Below are positions 6,632 to 10,812 of a DNA stretch of 10,812 nt, one piece after another (within the stretch, counting starts at the first letter, position 1; each line of letters begins with the position of its first letter). The translations under genes and the position numbers were made by a program. Under the pieces are notes generated by a model. The model saw only the letters and a list, made by a program, of their open reading frames with translations, did not search any database and had not been told where the DNA came from. The stretch covers positions 1-10,812 of the forward strand of contig UQMZ01000073.1 in assembly GCA_900542185.1 (NCBI GenBank). The letters run 5' to 3'. This DNA is from an uncultured Bacteroidales bacterium (GTDB lineage Bacteria > Bacteroidota > Bacteroidia > Bacteroidales > Muribaculaceae).

Positions 6632-8398
6632 TTATAATAAACGGATTATGCCGTCAATGACTTTCGTGCCCAAATTCTCGCCGAATATCTTGGTACACAA
6701 CGATTCCCGACGTGAGACTATCGCTCCTTTAGTTATGCAGAATATACCGGCCATCTGCGTCGGAGAGATTCCGCATTTAATAAGCAGGGCGGTATGGTAG
6801 TCATTGTCGGTCAATCTGCCGTTTGCCAATAGTCGGAGATTAGCCTTGAATTCGGGCGAAACCTGTAGTACGGACTCTTCCAGTTCATGCCATATACGGC
6901 TTGTCTCCTTTATGGGTGTACCTTTTGTGATATTTTTATACAGGCGGTTGTAAGCATCCGATTGCAGAATAATGGGAGATACTGTGTAATCGGTCTCATT
7001 GTTTGAATAAAGAGATAACAGTTTCTCCTTTTTACTTTGTCTAAGGCTATCCATAGTATCGATGCCGTCAGTAACTTTGACAGAGGAATTTTTGTCATCC
7101 TCATTTAAGGGTGTGTACCCAGTATCCTTCTTTAGGGCATAAGAATCCTCAAGCTCCCGGATTTTCGCTATGGCTTCGTGAAGTTTAAGTTTGTCACGAT
7201 TATTCCGGTATTTGAGCCATAAAACGATTAGAGTAAGACAGAGGATTGTAAATACAGCACCGGTTATACTGAACCATAGTAGTCTATTGGTCCTTTCAGC
7301 TTTCTCTCGTTTGGCTTCGTGTACATTGTAATTGTAAGCAGACCGTTGCATCAGGGATTGCGTTTTGCTGTTTTCATCGTAATCCTTTTCCAATAACTCG
7401 GCATAATCTCCGATATATTTCTCAAGAGAATCAGTTGTGGAGAAATACTTTAATTTAGGATTAAGTATAATCTGATATCCTCGTTTCTTATTCTGCATAT
7501 TAGAATTATGGATCAAGACGAATGAATACTTGTAAGCAGAGTCAAGTATCCCGGCTTGAAGGTAAATGGAGGCCGCCTGACCGAGTGCTGTGTTGTGTAC
7601 AAGAGGCTCCACTTTATAAGGAATATCCTTAATCAGAATAACTGAGGTGTCAGTTTTGCCGACATGCAAGCTGGTAGTGGCTTTATACATTTGAGCCTTG
7701 GCTTGAAAATGAATTCTCTGTGCCGAATCCGGTAATAAGTTGCTAAGGGAATGAGCCTCGTTAAAATGTTTCATCGCCAATGTATAATTGGCGTTATTCA
7801 TGCAGGTGCAGCCAAGCAAAAACAGATTATGGATGACATTGACAGTGTCTTTTCTATCGCGGGATTCCTGTAATGCCAGTTCAATGTACGGGATTGCCTC
7901 GTCGTACAGTCTCATTGATTCGAGCAGCCTGCCCGTCTGGCTGTGCAGTGAATGAACAAATGGGGCGTTGATATGCTTCGCTTTAACTAATTCTATAGAT
8001 CGTTGAAAATAATCAAGCGCTGTGGGATAATCCCCAAGATCGCTATATACCCGTCCTCCGTAATACAGAACCTCCGGATACAGATTCATGTCATCATGAG
8101 AAGAATAATATCTTTCTACATCTAAATACAGGCTGTCAGATCTATGCAGGACGTATGCCTTGTCATTAGCCTTGATTGACAGAAAATCATAGAAATGACG
8201 GTCCGGTTCGGATAGTTCCTCCGGGTTGATGCTGTCAAGTGCCGCAATTGCAGTTTCAATTGCTTGAGTCGGCGATTGCGAAATATTGGAATATATATGT
8301 GCCAGTCTCTCGTCAGGCCTGTGCTTAGTGCAGCAGGCCAACGAGAATATGGCTATAATCGATAATAAAATCCGATGTGAAATGTTGAGTTTCTTCAT
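6632..8398 (-). CDS. Membrane-anchored TPR protein with C-terminal HTH-like domain, lipoprotein signal
   Basis: A 588-residue protein with a layout common in Bacteroidales regulators. It opens with a lipoprotein-type signal (LLSIIAIFSLACC), where SLAC-22 fits a lipobox. Residues about 30-340 are helical TPR-type repeats, for example YYGGRVYSDLGDYPTALDYFQRSIEL (112-137), TGRLLESMRLYDEAIPYIELAL (155-176) and ANYTLAMKHFNEAHSL (203-218). One membrane helix follows (about 373-396, LLWFSITGAVFTILCLTLIVLWLKY), then a short coiled coil (EAIAKIRELEDSYALK) and a linker. The last 60 residues (LTDNDYHTALLIKCGISPTQMAGIFCITKGAIVSRRESLCTKIFG) resemble a LuxR/GerE-like helix-turn-helix. This predicts periplasmic sensing coupled to cytoplasmic DNA binding (inference). 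Its ATG overlaps the nitroreductase stop by one base (TAATG), implying translational coupling. The gene is clearly more AT-rich than the nitroreductase. Confidence 0.8.
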   Translation of the reverse strand: MKKLNISHRILLSIIAIFSLACCTKHRPDERLAHIYSNISQSPTQAIETAIAALDSINPEELSEPDRHFYDFLSIKANDKAYVLHRSDSLYLDVERYYSSHDDMNLYPEVLYYGGRVYSDLGDYPTALDYFQRSIELVKAKHINAPFVHSLHSQTGRLLESMRLYDEAIPYIELALQESRDRKDTVNVIHNLFLLGCTCMNNANYTLAMKHFNEAHSLSNLLPDSAQRIHFQAKAQMYKATTSLHVGKTDTSVILIKDIPYKVEPLVHNTALGQAASIYLQAGILDSAYKYSFVLIHNSNMQNKKRGYQIILNPKLKYFSTTDSLEKYIGDYAELLEKDYDENSKTQSLMQRSAYNYNVHEAKREKAERTNRLLWFSITGAVFTILCLTLIVLWLKYRNNRDKLKLHEAIAKIRELEDSYALKKDTGYTPLNEDDKNSSVKVTDGIDTMDSLRQSKKEKLLSLYSNNETDYTVSPIILQSDAYNRLYKNITKGTPIKETSRIWHELEESVLQVSPEFKANLRLLANGRLTDNDYHTALLIKCGISPTQMAGIFCITKGAIVSRRESLCTKIFGENLGTKVIDGIIRLL

Positions 8399-9165
8399 TA
8401 TTCCTTAAGAAATCCTTGTTTGCGGAGGAAGGCGAGGAGTTTTGCGGAGACGGCCTCGTTCATGTCGCGGGGATAGCGCACGTCGGTGAATACCTGTGCA
8501 AGGGTCTTCTTGCCGTTTTCGGCTACGAACTTAGCGTTCGGGGCGAAGTCGTCCTTGGCCTTGTATATCCGCACGATGTCGGCGTCCGTGAGTTCGGGAT
8601 ATGTTTCGTGGTACAGCACGCCGTCGAGCGCGAGGCGTTCCGTGGGTTCAGGTTGTTCGGCGGGATAGCCCACCGATATGCACGCCACCGGGACCGTGAG
8701 GCGCGGCAGCTTAAGCAATTCGGCGATCTCCGGCGCGTTGTACAGGCACGTGCCGAGATAGCAAGTGCCGAGACCGCATAGTTCGGCCAGCGTGACGAAC
8801 TGCTGTGTCAGTATCACGACGTCCATCATGGCCGACGTGAACGACAGGAAATTGTCGTAGCCGGCATCGGCGTCCGACACCTCGCACCAGCGCGTGAAGC
8901 GGTAGTAGTCGGCACAGAACGTCAGCATCAGCGGCGCGCCGGAGGCAGCCGGCTGGTTGAAATGCAGCTCGACCAGACGGCGGCGCATATCCGTGTCGCG
9001 GGTCTCCACCACGCTGTACAGCTGCATGTTGCCCGTCGTGGGTGCGCGCATGGCAGCCTTCAGGATGCTGTCTATCAGTTCACGCGACGGCGTCTCGCCG
9101 GTATATCTTCTCACTGTGGCGCGGCGGCTGAAAAACTCCGCCAACGCATTCGGTATCCTGTCCAT
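8398..9165 (-). CDS. NfsA/FRP-like FMN-dependent nitroreductase family protein
   Basis: A 255-residue cytoplasmic oxidoreductase of the NADPH- and FMN-dependent nitroreductase superfamily, closest in form to the NfsA/Frp branch, whose members reduce nitroaromatics, quinones or flavins. The FMN phosphate-binding start SRRATVRRYTGE lies at about 13-24, followed by LKAAMRAPTTGNMQ (35-48), the usual 'aP(S/T)..N.Q' motif. Later come GLGTCYLG (131-138) and the NfsA-type VACISVGYPAEQPEPTERL (160-178) before VLYHETY. The length is normal for that branch and no key motif is missing. It is transcribed from its own promoter (9191-9222) and overlaps the membrane regulator by one base. The palindrome on its promoter suggests repressor control. 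The physiological substrate cannot be read from sequence. It is conspicuously GC-rich compared with the downstream gene. Confidence 0.88.
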   Translation of the reverse strand: MDRIPNALAEFFSRRATVRRYTGETPSRELIDSILKAAMRAPTTGNMQLYSVVETRDTDMRRRLVELHFNQPAASGAPLMLTFCADYYRFTRWCEVSDADAGYDNFLSFTSAMMDVVILTQQFVTLAELCGLGTCYLGTCLYNAPEIAELLKLPRLTVPVACISVGYPAEQPEPTERLALDGVLYHETYPELTDADIVRIYKAKDDFAPNAKFVAENGKKTLAQVFTDVRYPRDMNEAVSAKLLAFLRKQGFLKE

Positions 9166-9179
9166 ATTCAGAAATTAAG

Positions 9180-9216
9180 ATTATGTTCCGCAAACATAAT
9201 GTTTTTGCAACATAAT
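9180..9216. promoter_or_regulatory. Putative operator palindrome over the nitroreductase promoter
   Basis: ATTATGTT (9180-9187), five bases, then its inverse AACATAAT (9193-9200), with a further direct copy AACATAAT (9209-9216). An overlapping 13-base palindrome AAACAT-A-ATGTTT lies at 9192-9204. The sites cover the -7 box and the expected start of transcription, the classic position for a repressor. The same hairpin could instead help end ATPase transcripts arriving from upstream, but no strong T-tract follows it. Confidence 0.45.
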
Positions 9217-9222
9217 TCCAAA
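9191..9222 (-). promoter_or_regulatory. Bacteroidota promoter of the nitroreductase/regulator operon
   Basis: On the minus strand, TTTG (9222-9219), exactly 20 bases, then TATGTTTG (9198-9191) fully matches TTTG-N20-TAnnTTTG. Transcription would begin near 9184, about 19 bases before the ATG at 9165. The -33 box begins two bases beyond the ATPase stop codon, so this short gap carries the whole promoter. Confidence 0.75.
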
Positions 9223-9224
9223 TT

Positions 9225-10610
9225 TTATTGGATGGTGTCTAATAATTTCGGCATCATGGGAATGGCGTATATAGGACAGACCGTCACGTGGCGAACGGCA
9301 TCTTCAGCGTCATTGTCAATGTACTCGAATTCACCGAAATTCTCCATCGAGCATCTTACCGCCCGGTCAAGTTTCTTCTCTCTCATGAAAATCCACAGGC
9401 TTTTCATTCCACCCCGGCTGCCTGCCTTGACTTCAATTGGCAGCACTTTAAGACGGAGTGTGTCGACGTAGTCAATCTCGGCTTGCGAGTTTTTGGCTTC
9501 CCGTATCCAGTAATACAGCTCCTGTCTGATATCAGGTGTCTTATAACGTATCAATTCCAAGCCGGCAATCATCTCCGCTACAGCTCCTTTGTTTACCAGA
9601 TCCGCCGCACTTGATGTCAGAATCATTGATGTCAGTTCCGATATGTCACCGAGTGTCATATTAAGAAGGCGCAGCATCAGCCCGGAATCAAGCATCAGTA
9701 TTTTCCTTACTGAATTATTCGATTCGCTCCCCAACGGAAGACCGTTGGCCGCTGTTTTGATCACCGGAATGCATATCCCGGCCATGATAAGCATATCAAG
9801 CGCTTTCTTCACTTCCTCGGTTCGGTATCCGCCTCCAACTTCTGCGTATATGAACTTTTTAGTGCATTGTACGGCAGCACTGCGCATGGTGAGCCGTAAC
9901 AGCTGCGGGTTGACCTTCCGCCTATATTTCGGAAAATCATCCTCATAGCTTATGATAATGTCGTCCTGAACCTTCTGGCATTCCAGATAATTATGAGTCT
10001 CCGCCCACGTGGCGACGGCTTCAGGCATGCCTCCCACCAATATATAGGTTCTGAACAGCGAGGATAACCTGTCGTGTAGTGGTTTGGGCAAAGGATTGTA
10101 TGACGATGCTTTATCCCGTTCGTCTATCAGCTTTTTTTCTCCGTTGGCATAAAGGAACTCATCGAAAGTCATCGGGTACATGAACAGGGAATGTATGCGT
10201 CCTACACCGTAAGTGGGCAATTCGTCAAGCGCGAATTCCAAAAGCGAACCTGCCGCTATCACATGTAGATCCGGTATATCTTCCTTGAAAAAACGAAGTG
10301 ACATGATGGCATTGGGACAATTCTGAATCTCATCAAGGAATAATAATGTCTTACCCGGTGAGATTTCTTTCCCTGTCAAGGCTTCTAATTGAGACGTAAT
10401 GCGGGTCACATCCAGATTCTCGTCGAATAACGCTTTGAACTCAGGATTTTTTTCAAAATTGATTTCGACATAACTGGTAAAAGATTCACCGAGATGTCGC
10501 ACAGCCGTGGATTTCCCGACTTGCCTTGCACCGCGCAGCAATAAGGGTTTGTGCCGCGTGCCTGTGGCCCAATCCGCAAGATGTTTGTCAATCAGTCTGG
10601 TATAATACAT
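9225..10610 (-). CDS. AAA-family ATPase with DUF4143-like C-terminal domain
   Basis: A 461-residue protein with the form of the AAA_14/DUF4143 family. Walker A is GARQVGKST (residues 27-35) and Walker B is LLFLDEIQ (89-96). Sensor-1-like VIAAGSLLEFAL follows (118-127), then the family's 'GRIHSLFMYPMTFDEFL' (137-152) and 'YILVGGMPEAV' (189-199). The C-terminal part includes AEIDYVD (377-383) and LPIEVKAG (390-397), with D380, E393 and K395 in a PD-(D/E)XK arrangement. Length and motifs indicate an intact gene. The function is undecided; members are very numerous in Bacteroidota and Archaea and are suspected of restriction-like or mobile-element roles. It has its own promoter just upstream and is read towards, but separated by a promoter from, the nitroreductase operon. 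It is only distantly similar in plan to the ATPase at 519-2072 and belongs to a different family. Confidence 0.88.
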   Translation of the reverse strand: MYYTRLIDKHLADWATGTRHKPLLLRGARQVGKSTAVRHLGESFTSYVEINFEKNPEFKALFDENLDVTRITSQLEALTGKEISPGKTLLFLDEIQNCPNAIMSLRFFKEDIPDLHVIAAGSLLEFALDELPTYGVGRIHSLFMYPMTFDEFLYANGEKKLIDERDKASSYNPLPKPLHDRLSSLFRTYILVGGMPEAVATWAETHNYLECQKVQDDIIISYEDDFPKYRRKVNPQLLRLTMRSAAVQCTKKFIYAEVGGGYRTEEVKKALDMLIMAGICIPVIKTAANGLPLGSESNNSVRKILMLDSGLMLRLLNMTLGDISELTSMILTSSAADLVNKGAVAEMIAGLELIRYKTPDIRQELYYWIREAKNSQAEIDYVDTLRLKVLPIEVKAGSRGGMKSLWIFMREKKLDRAVRCSMENFGEFEYIDNDAEDAVRHVTVCPIYAIPMMPKLLDTIQ

Positions 10611-10633
10611 GATGATAACGGTTTAAATCTTTG

Positions 10634-10665
10634 CAAAGATAGTGAATTGTAATTTTCCAAACAAT
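10634..10665 (-). promoter_or_regulatory. Probable promoter of the 9225-10610 ATPase
   Basis: TATCTTTG on the minus strand (10641-10634) is a perfect -7 box. Twenty bases upstream is ATTG (10665-10662), one mismatch from TTTG; a true TTTG (10661-10658) exists but at a spacing of 16. Transcription would start near 10627, 17 bases before the ATG. The -33 region lies inside the first copy of the tandem repeat. Confidence 0.6.
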
Positions 10666-10736
10666 TAAAACGGCGATTTTTGTAAAAATCCAAACAATTA
10701 AAACGGTGATTTCTGTAAAAATCCAAACATTTAGAA
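10656..10736. repeat. 33-bp tandem repeat, about 2.4 copies, upstream of the ATPase
   Basis: Copies begin with TCCAAACA at 10656, 10689 and 10722. The first two are 33 bases each and differ at only two positions; the third diverges after about 8 to 15 bases (TCCAAACATTTAGAA). Each full unit contains the near-palindrome ATTTTT-GT-AAAAAT (one mismatch in the second copy). The array sits at the -33 side of the ATPase promoter. There are no unique spacers, so it is not a CRISPR array. Confidence 0.8.
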
Positions 10737-10772
10737 TGCGGACTGTTGGCGGTGAGGACACCAGTTGTACCG

Positions 10773-10812
10773 CTGTCTCTTATACACATCTGACGCTGCC
10801 GACGACGGAGAG
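10773..10812. other. Illumina Nextera transposase adapter plus partial index (sequencing artefact)
   Basis: Bases 10773-10791 are CTGTCTCTTATACACATCT, the Tn5 mosaic end of Nextera libraries, and 10792-10805 continue with the exact Read 1 adapter complement (GACGCTGCCGACGA). The remaining CGGAGAG (10806-10812) fits the first seven bases of the reverse complement of the Nextera i5 index TCTCTCCG (S511, recalled from memory). These 40 bases are not part of the genome and should be trimmed. Confidence 0.97.

Noticed and set aside
8962..9471. 169-residue plus-strand ORF spanning the nitroreductase start and the ATPase end
   Set aside because: It crosses two well-supported genes and the promoter between them, and shows no domain.
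10656..10736. Possible CRISPR array
   Set aside because: The repeats are contiguous with a 33-base period and no unique spacers, and no cas genes are present.
10592..10789. 65-residue minus-strand ORF beginning MCIRDS
   Set aside because: Its start codon and first residues are encoded by the Nextera adapter, and the rest runs through the 33-bp repeats and the ATPase promoter. It is an artefact.

Overview
The window reads as a piece of a Bacteroidales genome, probably a gut Muribaculaceae or a relative. Three promoters match TTTG-N20-TAnnTTTG exactly, the -33/-7 arrangement of Bacteroidota. The gene content is also typical: a PorT-like outer-membrane barrel, secreted proteins with a C-terminal 'LSG...PGIY...GKK' tail, a periplasmic TPR/transmembrane/HTH regulator, and two ATPase plus PD-(D/E)XK genes of kinds common in this phylum. 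Family assignments come from reading the proteins; no search was run. The right end is not genomic. From 10773 it is Illumina Nextera adapter plus part of an index, so this is the end of an assembled contig.

Left part (1-2072, plus strand): a foldable stretch that may be a structured RNA (49-147), a small hypothetical protein (210-452), then an ATPase/nuclease-like gene (519-2072) with its own clear promoter. The latter gene's stop codon abuts the stop codon of the convergent operon with no bases between them.

Centre (2073-6047, minus strand): a likely four-gene operon of exported proteins under one strong promoter (6016-6047). In order of transcription it encodes a TIM-barrel glycosidase-like protein, two tandem paralogous secreted proteins of no recognised family, and an outer-membrane beta-barrel protein. 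I recognise none of these as a described system. It is the best candidate here for something new, perhaps a small glycan-handling or surface module without SusC/SusD.

Right part (6112-10610, minus strand): a small secreted protein (6112-6504) with its own promoter, then an NfsA-like nitroreductase (8398-9165) overlapping by one base a membrane-anchored TPR/HTH regulator (6632-8398). That pair ends at a 19-bp hairpin terminator, and the nitroreductase promoter lies on a palindrome. Furthest right is an AAA ATPase with a DUF4143-like C-terminal part (9225-10610), its promoter, and 33-bp tandem repeats upstream.
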